DNA from: Bryopsis sp. KO-2023
Lineage: Eukaryota; Chlorophyta; Ulvophyceae; Bryopsidales; Bryopsidaceae
Direction of reading: 5' to 3'
DNA length: 64,000 nt
Assembly (NCBI GenBank): GCA_030272585.1
Contig: BSYQ01000007.1
Coordinates: 810,001-874,000 of the forward strand
Below, piece after piece: positions 1 through 12,645 of this stretch. A model generated the notes under the pieces. The model worked only from the letters and a program-made list of their open reading frames with translations, was not told the DNA's origin and made no database searches. The first letter of the stretch is position 1. The number at the start of each line of letters is the position of its first letter. Position numbers and translations under genes: made by a program.

Positions 1-276
1 CTTTGGGGTTCTCTTTTACCCCTTTGTTTTTTCTTTCATTTCCATGCACGGTTACTCTCTTGAGCAGCGATTGGATTTGGTGGCTCCCCACCGTTGATCA
101 ACACACAACTGGGGCGTTTTTCTGTCGCGCGCGCGCTCCAATCATTTTAAATCCTGCACCCAAACGCTGAACCTCCTAACTCGAAAATCATGATTTGATT
201 TGATTTAACTCGGGTTACACCTTTGCAGTGTGATGATTGTCCAGAAGATTTTGGCCTTCTGGAGCGTGGTTACGTC
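1..276. other. Upstream region of UNG gene
   Basis: There is no supported gene here. The stretch precedes the uracil-DNA glycosylase and probably holds its promoter and 5' leader. Weak open frames run across its end in two phases. Only one continues into the PIP-box-containing first exon. Confidence 0.4.
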
Positions 277-2223
277 ATGGTGTTCGCAATGATGAACCTG
301 CCCAGAAGGCAGCTCCCGCTTTTACCCCAGAAAGGGATGCCCCTTCGCCCCACCACCACGGTATTTCGAAAACTTCAACGGTCGGCAAGGATGCCCAAGA
401 GAGGAATACGAGACTTTTTCCACAAAGTAGAGGGAAGCGGGTCGAAGAAACGCAAAGAGGTATACTTCCGATTTTCACTTTTGCGTTATCGCGCCAGGGC
501 TAGGAATCGCTCAAGAAATATGCTTGTAAAGGATACCGCCTCAGGGATGGGGGGAAACATCATTTTGAGTCTGCCGTGCATAGTTCTATCGAGGAAACAT
601 CAGTAGGGACGTCTGCAGGAATGACGAAAATGCACATTTCCTTGCACAGGATCCGAGTGTTGCGCCCACAGGCGAATTCCTGAACGAAAAAGAGAAATCT
701 ACCGCTGTGAGTGTGAATGAGAACTTGCCTTTGGGCGAATTTCGGACGGGGTCAAAAGGACAAGACGGTGATGAGAATGGAGACACTGTTGAACAAGGGG
801 AGGCTCCATCTGGTGGAAAGGAAGGCACCAGCGCGGACGGCGAAGGAAACGAATCGACTGATGCACAGCAAGGCTTAATATTAGCGAACCGAAACAGTGC
901 CTTAGCCAGGCAGGTCGGTGGAAAAACATAAATCCTTGGAAAAGAAGATAAGTTTTGTGTTTCTGCATTTCATCCTGTTGTTCATCTTGCATTTATTCAC
1001 AAAATGAGTTTTAAAAGATAAAAACTAGAAGTAGGGTCCAAATCGCTGGGTTGCATAGTGGATAGGCTACAGGGGGTTTCAGCCATGCTGCAATGTTCAA
1101 AAAACAAGAACAAGAAAACGAATAGAAACAAAAATTTGCACCTGGGTGGCGTATCAAGAAAACCACTGAAAGACAAAAGTTGGTTTTAGGCTGTGACGCG
1201 TGCAAAGGAGAAGGGCGGACATCCCAAACTGAACAGTCTGTTGGTGGAGAAATCATGGGGGGAAAAACTGGAGGCAGAATTCAGCAAACCTTACATGGCC
1301 ACCCTCGAAAGTTTTGTCGAGAAGGAGTGGTCAGAAGGAGCAGTGTTCCCCGCACCCTTTGATATTTTCCGAGCCCTGAACAGCGTTCCATTCGAAAGGT
1401 TTGAACCTGGTTGCTTGAATTTTGTGTTGGAATAATTGTTCATGGCCTAACTCACAGATTCCTGAGAACTGGGCATTAAAAAATGCTGATGAAAATCGAA
1501 CAAATATTTTATGACGACTTCTACTGAGCATTTGTATAGGCAACCTTATCTAAGGCCACTTTGAAGTCTTTCCCCCCTGCCTCGTTCTTAGCTCCTTTTC
1601 AACTGCTGGAAAAGCAGAAAAAATGATCATGGGCCCTGTCACGGCTTTCCATTTGCAAATGGGGAAGGTAGTTTTCACCTGGGCTCGCTTGCTTAGCTTG
1701 CTGTTCTTTTTGAAATAGGGTTCGAGTAGTCATCATTGGGCAGGACCCCTATCACAATACAAACCAAGCGATGGGGCTTTCGTTTTCAGTTCCCAAATCA
1801 GAAAAAGTGCCTTCCAGCTTGCAAAACGTGTACAAGGAAATTATGTCAGACATCGGAGGCACGAAACCTACTCACGGGGATTTGACCAAATGGTCGCTGC
1901 AAGGGGTGCTGCTCTTGAACGCTGTGTTGACGGTGAAAGCCCACAAAGCAAACTCGCATGCCAAGAAAGGGTGGGAAAATTTCACGGAGGCGGCCATTTC
2001 GCAGTTGAACAAGAACAGGAGCGGTTTGGTGTTTATTTTGTGGGGGAAATTTGCTCAGACAAGGGGAAAGAATGTGGATACGTCGAAGCATTTGGTCCTA
2101 AAATCGGTGCATCCCTCAGGTCTGTCTGCTAACAAAGGTTTTTATGGCTGCAAGCATTTCTCGAAGACGAATGCATATCTGGAGAAAAAGGGGCTCGAGC
2201 CAATTGATTGGCAAATAGAGTGA
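277..2223 (+). CDS. UNG: Uracil-DNA glycosylase (family 1, UNG)
   Basis: This enzyme removes uracil from DNA to start base excision repair. I read four exons: 277-459, 650-913, 1190-1398 and 1719-2223. The phases add up to 386 aa. The catalytic water-activating motif GQDPYH lies at the start of exon 4, and the HPSGLSANKGF DNA-intercalation loop is near the end, as in all family-1 UNGs. Near the N-terminus, KRGIRDFF followed by a KKRK cluster resembles a PCNA-binding PIP box plus nuclear signal, as in nuclear UNG2. The residues before it are basic and could be a mitochondrial presequence, so two start codons (277 and 391) may give dual targeting. Exon 2 is acidic and low in complexity. Family identity is certain; the exact start is inferred. 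Confidence 0.9.
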
Positions 2224-2589
2224 CCCCCCCCCCCCAAGGTGACCTTACTTTTTACTTACAGGTTGTATACTCTTCGCCTGGTTTCCCTGTCCCCAAAGGA
2301 AAATATAGTGAACAGAAAACGGGGTGGAGAAAATGGAGGGAACAGGTAGCAGGGTGGATTGTTTCTCCGAGATATGATTTGCTGCAGGCACTGTAAGAAT
2401 GGAACAAATTTTGTAAGAATTGAGTTTGTTGACAACAATTCTCCTCGCAGCTGGGGTGCGAAATCGTACAAACACTTCCCAATCAATGAAAAATACTTCT
2501 CCTGCATCTAGAATTCTATTCCAGTGACCACTTCCGCATGGATTGACTTCAGATGAGTGACTCCGGTTTTCTTTCTGTATTTCGAGTTT
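2224..2589. other. Intergenic region between convergent genes
   Basis: This is the tail-to-tail spacer between UNG and the 2H-like gene. It begins with a C-run just after the UNG stop. I see no coding signal and assume 3' UTRs. Confidence 0.4.
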
Positions 2590-4295
2590 CTAACGGCCTG
2601 CCCCCTTGCACAAGAAAGGCACATCATATTTGACGTATTCTCCTCCTAGGGCGAGTGCCAGCAGATCCTTTTCATGAACCAGCCACGCATTGTCGATCGC
2701 CATTTCCAAACCACACAGTTCAGAAGTCAGGGTGTCCGCCATATGGGCGATATGTGTGGGGTCCAAATGCTGAGTTTCTGGTTTCTTCTTTTCTCTGGTG
2801 CCGAGGGCACTGATTTTACTCCTTGCCTCAGAATTGGACTCTGCTGGCGGTGTTCCAACCAGTCTGGCAATCGTGCTGTGTAGGATCCAGGGGGACTTTA
2901 TCACTTGGTGCTTCAAGGAGGGTGCATGTTCAAAAACTTCCTTCAGGGATCTACGAAACGTTGCGGGCTCAGAACCCCCTGCGACTTGCCAGCAGGCGAT
3001 TATCACTCCTGGTTCCCATACGAAACAAAGAAATAAGCGCGCTATCTATTTATTCTGGGGGTAGAGAAAGGGATTGGCGAAACGGAAGTGAATAATTTGA
3101 TTGTTGCAGCGTTTCAAAGAGGTGAATCGATGTAAAACCAACCTGTGCTTGTGACGACAATCTTTTCCAGGATCACCCTCAATGGGCATATTGTGCTCCC
3201 AACAGATTGGACTTTTTGGACGTCGCCAGGATCTTCTACAACAGGGAACTGAATGGACTTGAACGCTTGTTGGGTTGCTGACATATATCTGTTTATATTT
3301 ACTTACTACACTTGATATTAGATTATCTTAAAATGAGACTGAACGTCACGAAAAGCTGGACACAGTGCCCATGAGTGACATGTTAATGCCTTCGCATCTT
3401 GTTTTGTGGATGCAAATGCCCACCAAGGTGTGTATGTCTTCTTAGTAAAGCTGGTCGCAAAATAATGGAATGTATGTAATGGTGGCCCTTTCAACAAATT
3501 TGATGGATAGTGGTGGTGGTACGTTGTCATCAGAGCAGGATTTACTCTTTTCTTAAAACCTTGGGTGGGACTCACCTCGTACGAGGAAGCATGGAAAATT
3601 GTTGCGTGGTAAATGTTTGTATCTTGGAACCACACTAATTCTCCAGGCACGATGCCCCCCAGACGGTGGCGTAGAGCAGTTTCCAGCAAACGCGTGACTT
3701 TAAGGTCGGGCAAGGGGATCACAACAGCCCGAACAGGTATGGATAATCTCTTCAAGACGGGCGTCAACCTCCCGTGTTTGAACTGGAAAAATCTATTGTG
3801 CTTTCCGCCTTCACCCACTTCCAATAGCTTCAGTCCATCCCTTTGCACGTGCGTGGCCATGTCTTGATAGAGTCGCCTCCTCTGCATAGTCCCAACATTG
3901 CCTGGAAACAGATTCGAACACCATTCGACCCACCCAGTGTCAGGGAGTCTGCGATCTTCAAGCTCAAGAATGACGTCACAACTGTCTAGGGAAACATACT
4001 GCTCGATAAGCCTTGCGCCTCAAGCGTCGAGCTGCAAGCGTTAGAATAGCCTGGTCCGTTTCTGGACGACAATAGATGCCCCGATATCCATAAACCTGGA
4101 AGAAAAAGAGAATTCTCATTTTCAAGAACGTCTGTTGTGGACGTCTTTGGTCGTTCTCAGTCACCCACCCGAAAGGCCAACAAGAAGGAGCAACGATGCA
4201 AAGACAGCGGCCCGTGAAAAGCTGCCCGATCTTGCCAGAACTGGCTTCGTGCTCTTCCCCACGAAGCTTGGAAACAGGCCTCGGTTCTGAGCCAT
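2590..4295 (-). CDS. Membrane-anchored 2H-phosphoesterase-like conserved plant protein
   Basis: The gene starts at ATG 4293-4295. Exon 1 encodes a hydrophobic segment (AAVFASLLLLVGLS) that looks like a type II anchor. The next exon opens with GLWISGH, and later exons include DTGWVEWCSNLFPGNVG, the segment ICPLRVILEKIVVTSTG (about 3165-3250) and IIACWQVAGGSEP. The protein ends near LLALALGGEYV. This matches, from memory, an uncharacterised protein conserved in land plants. Two H-x-[ST] motifs, YHATI and LHSTI, each in an h-H-x-T/S-h setting, are what the 2H phosphoesterase (LigT/CPDase) fold uses as its catalytic pair, so a phosphodiesterase role is inferred. Between about 3988 and 4020 the reading frame must shift by one base to join the upstream and downstream frames. 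This is either a true lesion or a sequence error. Confidence 0.6.
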
Positions 4296-5644
4296 GTCAC
4301 AAAGAATTCTCAAGAACCACCACAAATTTGAGCTTCGACGGGGGACCTGCCTTTTTGATAACAAGCGCTGGACTAAAAAAACGAATCAACTGTGTGTAAG
4401 CTCTAAGCATGTAAATCGTAAATCGTGCAAACTGAACGACATCCACCCAGGCAAGGTGTTGAACCTGTCCAGGTTCCTCACCCAATACTTTTCAAACTTG
4501 AAGTTCACACAAACTGACTGTAACAGTGGATCACAATCAGACCACCTTCCCCCTCTCGAGCAACATTTCTATTGTGCACCTGTACAACTGACTAATCCAC
4601 TTCCACTAATCGCTTGCCTTTAAACCAAGATAATGGTCCATTTGGATTACATGGATTATTCACAATTTTGCTGCTGTTCCCTTGGGAGCACTTTATACTA
4701 TTTTGCTTGTGAGAAAGTTACTACTAACTGTAAGCATACAGCTGGTTTCTCGAAGGAGAGCAACTCCACCATCCCTATGCCATTGTGCTGTATGGACATC
4801 TTGACTAGATAGTGTGTTGCTGGGTTCAAACACTGAAGGGAGATAGTAAAGAAGCAGGGTTTACCAATGCTTTATTTTACTCAGGCTCAAAATGGATGAC
4901 TTATATTGTTGTAGAAAGCATGCAAACAGCCTACCACACACCAACAACAGTCCCACAATTGCATTTCATTTCTTTTTTTTTTTGTCCTTGGAATGGGTGC
5001 TGTGCTTTGCACCTGGCAGTTATGATGGGTCGAAAAAATAGATCCCGGTGTGCAGGAAAAAACGAATTGAGGGGGGCGAAACTCTCATCAACTGCCCTAG
5101 GGCAAATGATAAGACTGAACGAAAACACTCACTCCTTCACGAACAAAGTGATAGAGGAAGGAGTCTGACCCTGGGGCCAAAAAAAGTGAGAATTCTGCAG
5201 CGCTGGCTGCATGGCTGTCGTTTGGCAGTGGGTGTAAATTCTGGAAGCTGGAACCTCCCAAAGAAACCGCGCCCGTGATCATTGCGATCTTGGAGGTGAA
5301 TTTGGCAATTAAACCATTGCCCACGGTTTCTCTTTCAACAAACTAACCCACACGAGTAAGAACCTCAGTCATTCCGTCCCTTATTTCAGTACCAAGAACA
5401 GGTGTCCCGCAGGACTCGTCTTGGTTTGTTGGTATTTTTTTTCCAAATCAGGAGAGAAAAGAAAAAAAACAGAAAGGAATAGAAGCGCCCAGTTGGCCGT
5501 ACAGTTTCGGTGGTTGTGCGTTCGTAGGCGAGGAGCGATAGCGTTTCTCTATTAGTTTTCCTGCCTCTAGATTCCTCTTGTTTGCCGCTTCTTTCACGAA
5601 TTCAGTTTCGTTCACTCTTTTTATTCCTTCGAGCTTGAGCTGCG
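4296..5644. other. Intergenic region between divergent genes
   Basis: This 1.3-kb spacer separates the head-to-head 2H-like and TMEM214-like genes. Open frames exist on the plus strand at 4294-4623 and 4812-5168 but have no family resemblance or splice logic. The last 250 bases, pyrimidine-rich, are likely promoter and 5' UTR of the plus-strand gene. Confidence 0.4.
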
Positions 5645-8600
5645 ATGGCTTTGTCGATGATGCGTCACGACACCACCAAGTGGGAAACCGTCAAGAGTAA
5701 GAAAGGTACGTGTGGGATTTCGGACTGGGCCCAAAAGGGAAAGCGCGACTGGGTCCAAGGCAGGGTTTTATCGAGGTTGCCACGAGGACCTGGTCGTCGA
5801 ATGGGTCAACGCTGTCGTCTTCGCGTCAAGTCAAAGCGTTCCGGCTGCCCCGTAGCAAGACGTCGCCTGAGCTTCGAGATTTGATGTCGTTTCGTAGCGA
5901 AAGGAAAATGCCACACGTGGTGGTTTCCCCTATTTGAATTACCTGTCAGCTCTTGGGTCAGTGCGCGTTCGGGCTAAGCGAACGGACTTGGTTTCAGGGA
6001 TTTCTGTTTTCCTCCTTCCCCTCTCCTTCTCTGCTTGGTAGATCTTAGGAGCAACTGTTCCCTTTTTTCCCCTCTGTGAGTAGAGATCAATAAAGAGAGG
6101 TTTTTGTCCGACTGACGGACTCGTTGATGCAGCAAACTCAGACCAGATCTCGTTGTGTCAACAGGGGATAGAAAGAAGCGGGAAGATACTGGGGAGAAGA
6201 AAAAATCGACCGCCGCGAAACCGGTCGAAGTCGCCGACCCAGCCAAGAAAGCGTTCAATGCTTTTGACGCGCTGTATCAAGCTGAGAAAAAGGAAAAGGT
6301 GAAGTACTGGAAAACACCAACGTACAACAGACGGACCCCCCCCCCCCTTCTGTCGAGGCAAATGGAGACTCTTGTGAATGTCCACCATGAGGGAGAAAGT
6401 ATTTTTGTCTGCTTCAATAGCATGTTTTGCCTTTGGGTATATATATTGTCATTTGAATTAGGAAAAACCAGTTTTGACTCCTGAATCATGGTCAGTGTGC
6501 ATGTACTGCTCTTTGTAGTGCCTTTTTGTTTGTTTCCACGTCAGACATGGATACAAATAATGAATTTTCGAAACTCAATTCTCTTTAGGTCGAGAACACA
6601 CACAGACGACTTATATATTTTACTCGTTTTAGGTCCACACATAAATAGTTGAATTTCTCGAATTGCCCATGGTGAATTGAATGCTGATGGAAGCTTTTTT
6701 AAATTGTTTGGTACTAAATAGATTCCTCGAGTGAAGGTTGATGAGTCTGAAATTGCAACCACGGCCAACGAGGTCGAAACGCCGGAAACGCCCCCTCAAT
6801 CTCAAGAAGTGAGCACCAGCTTGGTGGATAAGCAGAAAGAAAAGAAAGACAAAAAGGAAAAAAGGGAAAGGAAGAAAGCAAGCAAAAAGGCAGCGAAAGC
6901 TGGGGCGTCGGGCAAATCAGCAGGTCCATTCAGCACAGGTGAGATTTTGAAAAATTTTGCTATTAGAAATTGTTAGTGGTTGATTTTGACAGAAGAAAAC
7001 ATGGAACTCTTTTGAATCAATATTTTGCTTTAGCAAATGTGAAAACTATTTGGAGTACTATTTGTAACACATTGTCTATAGTTCCAGACAATATTATTTT
7101 GAGCAAATGGCAGAATTGTTATTTTAATTATTATTTTAATTTTGGGGGGGGGGGGAGAGGTGTGGAATGGCTGAGGGGAAGAATGATTTGTTTGCTTATT
7201 GTGAAAAAATTGACTGATTTGGTTCAGGAATTTCTGCTGGGAGTTTGAAGGCCATTTTGAAAGAGGTTGAGCAACGATACCCTCAAAATGAAGCGGCCCA
7301 AATTGAATACGTTGCTGATAAGCTTCTAGGGGCCTTTAGAGATGCCTCCGTTGGGTTTCCAGCTGATTTAAGGAACAAATCCTTGGATGAGGTAAATGCA
7401 CACTCAATAATTCCACTCTGATTCTGTAGCGATTCAAAGGCAATATCCCTGGTCAAAACTCAAAAAAAAATTACAAACGAAACAGGAAATGTCAGGACTT
7501 TTTTTTTTTGGAGGAGCATGGAACAAAATTTCATTTAGTATATTTTTTGGTTTCTTTTTCAATGATCACTTGAAAGCTTTGCTGGCATTTCTGATGGGAA
7601 AAGTTGAGCACATGATTGGCTGAAGGTTTTTTTTTGTGTTTGAACGCAGACTACGGAATTGGCGGATGGGATAATGAATAGCAAGGCATATGAAGACCTT
7701 GAGAGTTTTTTGATTAAAAAATCTGTGGCTGGAACCAGCGAGGCACTGGCTGTTTTCTTGAGGGCTCTTTTTGATGCTAGCGAAGGTCAGTTGCTGCAAA
7801 AAACACTCCAGTCAATTGACATGTTTTAAAAATTATTATCATTTACTTATTTATTTATATATATATATTTTTTTTTGAGGGGGGGAATAAATTGGCGTGG
7901 TCATCAATGTCTTTTCACTTTTCATCTTCCTTTTTTCTGATCGAAACAGTTATGGAAAAGTTCGAACTTTTTTTTTGTAATTGAAGGTTGCAAGGTTATA
8001 CAGACGTCTGATGAAATGCTTGAATTTTCTTGAAACATTTTTTAAAATTGTTTCCTCTACAGGAGGTGTGGGTGCCTGCAAGGATCAAGTGGGTTTGGTT
8101 GTCTTGGTTTCGGCAATTGCCCGATCTTCCCCCGTGGCTGTGATTCGGTGCATGGAGGAGATCGTCTACGAAGGAGCCCGTTTCACGTCCCCCAAACGAC
8201 TGCCTCTGCTCCTGTGGGTTTTTGGACAAGCAGAAAGGTATGTTTTTGAACCCAAGGCCATCCCTTGGTGAACCAGAAAATTATAATCCAGCTCCTGAGG
8301 CTTGCCCTCTTTGTTCAAGATGGTCCCACCTGAGAGCGCTCCCCCTGGTGTTTTCCCTCCATGTTTGGAAATTTTTCCATTCCTGTAGTTATTCTTATTA
8401 CTAATAATGGTAATAAGAATGTTGGTTCGGTTATTCTCATAATGATAGTAAGAGCGTTTTTTGGTTTGGTTATTCTCAATTAGGGGGGCGTGCGGTTCCT
8501 TTTTGGCTTGCTGGATGAGAGTCCTGTTGCCACAGCTCGTGGGGTGCCCCCCTCAGAACCCAGCTTTGAAAAAGGGCAAGGGCAAAAAGAAGCAGGCGCC

Positions 8601-10215
8601 AAAGACTTCGGAATCTCTGTACGTTTTGGAAAAGAAGATCAGTCACATGGTGGCTTCTGCATTGGACCAAGGAATGAACGGAGGGGCTGGCTCGATGGCA
8701 CCCTCCAGTGCGGTTCGATCCGCTGGAAAAACTGGGATCAAGTTTAATGATGGGGGCAGTGAGGTATACATATTTGTATGCATGCATCTCGACAAAAGCC
8801 CAAAGCTCATCATTTTATGCTGGTTCTTTCTCCACAAGATTTCCCCACACACACTGATTATGTTTATCTCCTCCGTTTTTTGCTGCTGCGCTGATGTTGG
8901 CCGCCACTTCCATCCTGCTATTGCTGGCAAGAATTCGTCCAAACAGAAAGTGTTTGATGTTTTTTGAACAGATGCAGGAACCGGTAGTGTCCCTGCCTGC
9001 ATTGGACATCATCTTGTCAGTGGTCTACTCCTCAGCCTCCGTTCCCCCTCAGATAGCCAAGACTTTGAAAACGTATTCCTCAGAGTTCCGGCAGTTTGCT
9101 CTTGCGGTGAAGTCTCCGGCGGTGCTGCAAGCTTTCGTTCCACTGACTCTCGCCTTTGCTGGGAAATCTGAAGGGGGCTACATGGGCCCTGGCGACGAAA
9201 TGGTCTCCATCGCTGCCGAAAACCTGATGACTTGCTTGCAGCATGATTTGGAGTGTTTCGAGGTCAGTGCAGATATTCTCCGTTAGGGGATTTTCCCCTC
9301 TGAATTTGCCTGACACGTTTGGATGCACAATGGAAAATTGTGGGAAATAATACCTCAGGAAATTGAAAAATGAAATATGAATACGAGTGTGAAGGAAAGA
9401 ATATCATTTACTTTTTCATAACCTCACCTTGACTTGATTGCTGGAAATTTTCTTCAAGAAGGAATGAAAGGAGGGGGTGTGGTGGTCCAACTATCAAATG
9501 TGTGACTTTTGTTCAGGTTTGGGCCGTCAATCACAAGAAACAAATCAAGGGAAGTTGCCGAATCCTCCAACACTTGCTCCACGCTTCGCCCAAGAAATTC
9601 ACAGACTTGACGAGATCGTCCATCCACCAGAAATCGTTCATGGTAAAGTCTAAGCTGGCCTTCACTAACATTCCAAGGTTTTAACTCGGTCGAGTTCATT
9701 TATAAGTGTTTTTCTGCATATTTCTTTCAATGTTCTTTTCCCCCGTTTTTCTGTTTCTCTGTTTGCATTTGCTTATTCTTTCAATCTCTTTCAATGACGG
9801 TGTTTTTTGTCCCCGTTCCTCTTTAACACAGGCGACCATGAGGAAGCTGCAAGACCGACATGGATTCCTTCTGGCCCAAGATAGGGGCTGGCAAGCGGCA
9901 TGCGCAAAGGGCGCCCACGAAGCCACCAAGAAATTCATCGACGGATCGGGAAGCTACACTCCAAGACTATCGACTCGAGGATTGTTCGCTTTCTGCATTT
10001 TGACAGGTGTCGTTTCGGCAGTCGTGGTTGCCAAATGGGACGATATCGAAGATCTTGCTGTGGAATTCAAGGGCACAGAAGCTGGAAAGAAGGTGGATGA
10101 ATTGTTGAAGTCTGAGTCCGTGCAAGGGCTTTTGACTGCTTTGGAGCCCGGAGTTTCCAGCGCTGGGGATTTGATCAAGGCAATCAAAGAGAAGATCTTG
10201 GAGATGATCAATTGA
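5645..10215 (+). CDS. TMEM214-like ER membrane protein (DUF2359)
   Basis: The gene has about 11 exons. Exon 1 (5645-5705) starts MALSMMRHDTTKWETV, exon 2 is 6165-6298, exon 3 opens at 6722, and the last exon ends at 10215. The opening W-x-x-V followed by basic residues is typical of the family. Then come a Lys/Glu-rich coiled linker (about 6800-6900), helical repeats (SAGSLKAILKEVEQRYP; exons near 7230, 7650, 8062 and 8490), and a long alpha-helical domain (8971-9260). The last exon carries one transmembrane segment (GLFAFCILTGVVSAVVVA) and ends in KGTEAGKKVDELL. Mammalian TMEM214 anchors procaspase-4 at the ER. The plant members are uncharacterised. Phases were checked for the first exon junctions only. 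Confidence 0.75.
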
Positions 10216-12645
10216 ATTGGCTGTTCATGTGCTTTGCATATTTTGATTTTTTCTTTTTGTCCCATTAATTTGGGATCTGCTTTTTTTCGGAGTGAGCAAA
10301 AATGGGGATCGGAATAAGAAGTCGAGGGCTATGGAATCGTTTTGGAGGTTAGTTTTGAATGCCTTTTCTTTTGCGTGGTTTTTGTTTGGAACTCGTCTGA
10401 GGGGCGAAGGGTTTGGGGGTGCTGCTCAGATGTGTGGTGTGTGTGCACGAAATAACGTCCCCGCTTTCCATTGATAAAGGGGGATTCAGTTTCAATAGTT
10501 TTTTTTCCAACGACAGAAAAACAGAAAAGAAAAGATGCAATTCAAAACTGGCCGCCTTGGGACGTTTTTCTAGAGAGATAACATGACATAAAATGCTCTA
10601 AGGAAAGAATAGAACTGTTGATGTGGTTGATCTTTAAAACAGAAAGTGGGAAAGGAAGAAAAAAGTGGGAAAGGACCTCCGGGGGAGGAAGAAGAGAGGG
10701 GGGGGGGGGGGTTGACCTGTTTCATTACCAAAATATCTGTCCAGTTTTTGGCATTTTGGATTGGGAGGGCTGTTGGTGGTTTTGTTATATATATGTGTAC
10801 ACAATATGGATGTGAAAGAATGAATGAGAAGAAGTTGAAAAAGAAACCGTACAATAGATTCATAAATTGGGAGGGGTAGGGGAGTTCGCTTTTGGGGGGG
10901 TTGATTGAGGTTTGGGGTTGGAGTTTAAGGGTGGGGGTGACCATTTTTCTTAGAAAAGGGGATCCTTTTGGCATCAGGGTTTTTGGTAGACGAGTGCCAA
11001 AGAATTTGTGAATCTCGGGGGACGGGGAGGGTGTTTTATCCGGGGGTTGTGCTTTTCCAGCCTGATTTCATTTGTAAAGAGAGCATTCCTTTTACTCTTG
11101 AAGAAGTGACAGTGGGTTTTGTGCTGCTTCTTTTGCACTGTGTTGGATAAAGAGAATCTATCTAACTGATCGTTCAGTTCTTTTTCTTCTGAGGCTCTGT
11201 ATGTTGGGCGGAGATGGTTATGGAAACGGTTTTGTCTTATGCAGGGTCTTAAATCTTATACAGTGGACAAACACACGAATCCAATACCAATCAATATGGT
11301 ATTTGTATTGCTTACAATTCAGATGGGGTATAATCTCGAAAACCAGGCAGGCAGGCTTTTTGCGCTTGGAAAAAATATTATATTTTAATTATTATTATAA
11401 ATTATTATATTGTATCATTGATACAATTTTTGAGTAGATAATCTTTTCTTGTTGGGAAGAAACCTGAGTGGAAAGTGGATACTGTCCCTCCTTTGTCTTT
11501 CTCGGCTCATTTCAGATCAGTTTGAACTAATTTGCAAGGGTGGGCTTCTGGCAACTCTAGTGGTGACTTTCTGATGTTCCCACACTGAGCAGAAAGGTTC
11601 AATGATTTGTTCCATCAACTTGTGGAATGTTTTACATCAAACAAGACATCACTGGTGTTTGACTGGAGGCTGGTATCATTGTTGAGCCGAAAGAACTGGG
11701 AGTCTTGGTGGACTGGCCCTGCAGTCTGGTTTCATATTCCTCGGGGAACGTAACAGGCTTGTTACAGGTGGTGCAATATTTCTAGGTACTGGGGGACATG
11801 ATTATCAAAGCAGGAAGCTTAGGGGAAAAATTTCCCTTTCATCTGATCTCAACCAGGAGGCTGATGGTTCAGAAAAACTCCTACCACCCTCCTGTGCTTC
11901 AAAATTAGAACAAATCAGTGGACACCTTGGAGCAAGGTTGGGGGGCAAATGCTTCACTTTCACCTTCTTATTAGTCGAGAAGTTCTTGCCAGATACTTCC
12001 ATGGCTTCCTCACAGTTTGGATCGCCAAACCAGTTGCTCCTGTGGGGGGAAAGGGAATTCAGGATCAAGACACCCACTTGGGACAGCGCCCACACTCCAT
12101 CGCATCGTACTTTAATCTACAACATCCCTCTGGACCCCAAAAAGGTTTGTCTTGCAAGGGTAGGAGTCCAATCTTGAACTCAGAAAAGCCTCCCCCTCAA
12201 GGACTCTTCAACAGTCTCCCCTTGAAGATCCATCCTTTGATGATTTTGCCCATGGCGATTTTCTCTTAGCCAGAGGTTCCATTTTTCTCTTATCATTTCT
12301 AATCAGGTGGCCGTCTGCAGCAGACCTTTTCCAACCAGTACTAAGATTTTCAACCTCCCAATCAAGCCCACATGTTGACCCTGAAATCTTGTGGATGAGC
12401 TCATTACATTGGCAGGGGTACACTATCCCTGTGCGCTGCTACACCACCACACCCTTTTCTACAGCCCATCCCCACCAAATTCCAAACCGACTTCCCCCTA
12501 CCCACAGTAACACACCAGAGGTGCAGGCGGAATTTTGTGGGAAATCGAGGGCCACCACCGCAAGAGCCCAACAGTCCCTTCGAGCATGACAACACCCCCT
12601 AACCCAGGCAGTTCCACAATATCCGACACTAAAATCGCTGGCAGC
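10216..12645. other. Gene-poor region, 2.4 kb
   Basis: This lies between the TMEM214-like gene and the P2 gene, both of which end here. It has G-runs (about 10697-10712, 10894-10900) and AT-rich tracts (11375-11430). Open frames at 11805-12095 (-) and 11949-12269 (+) overlap on opposite strands and match nothing I know. I see no supported gene. Confidence 0.4.
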
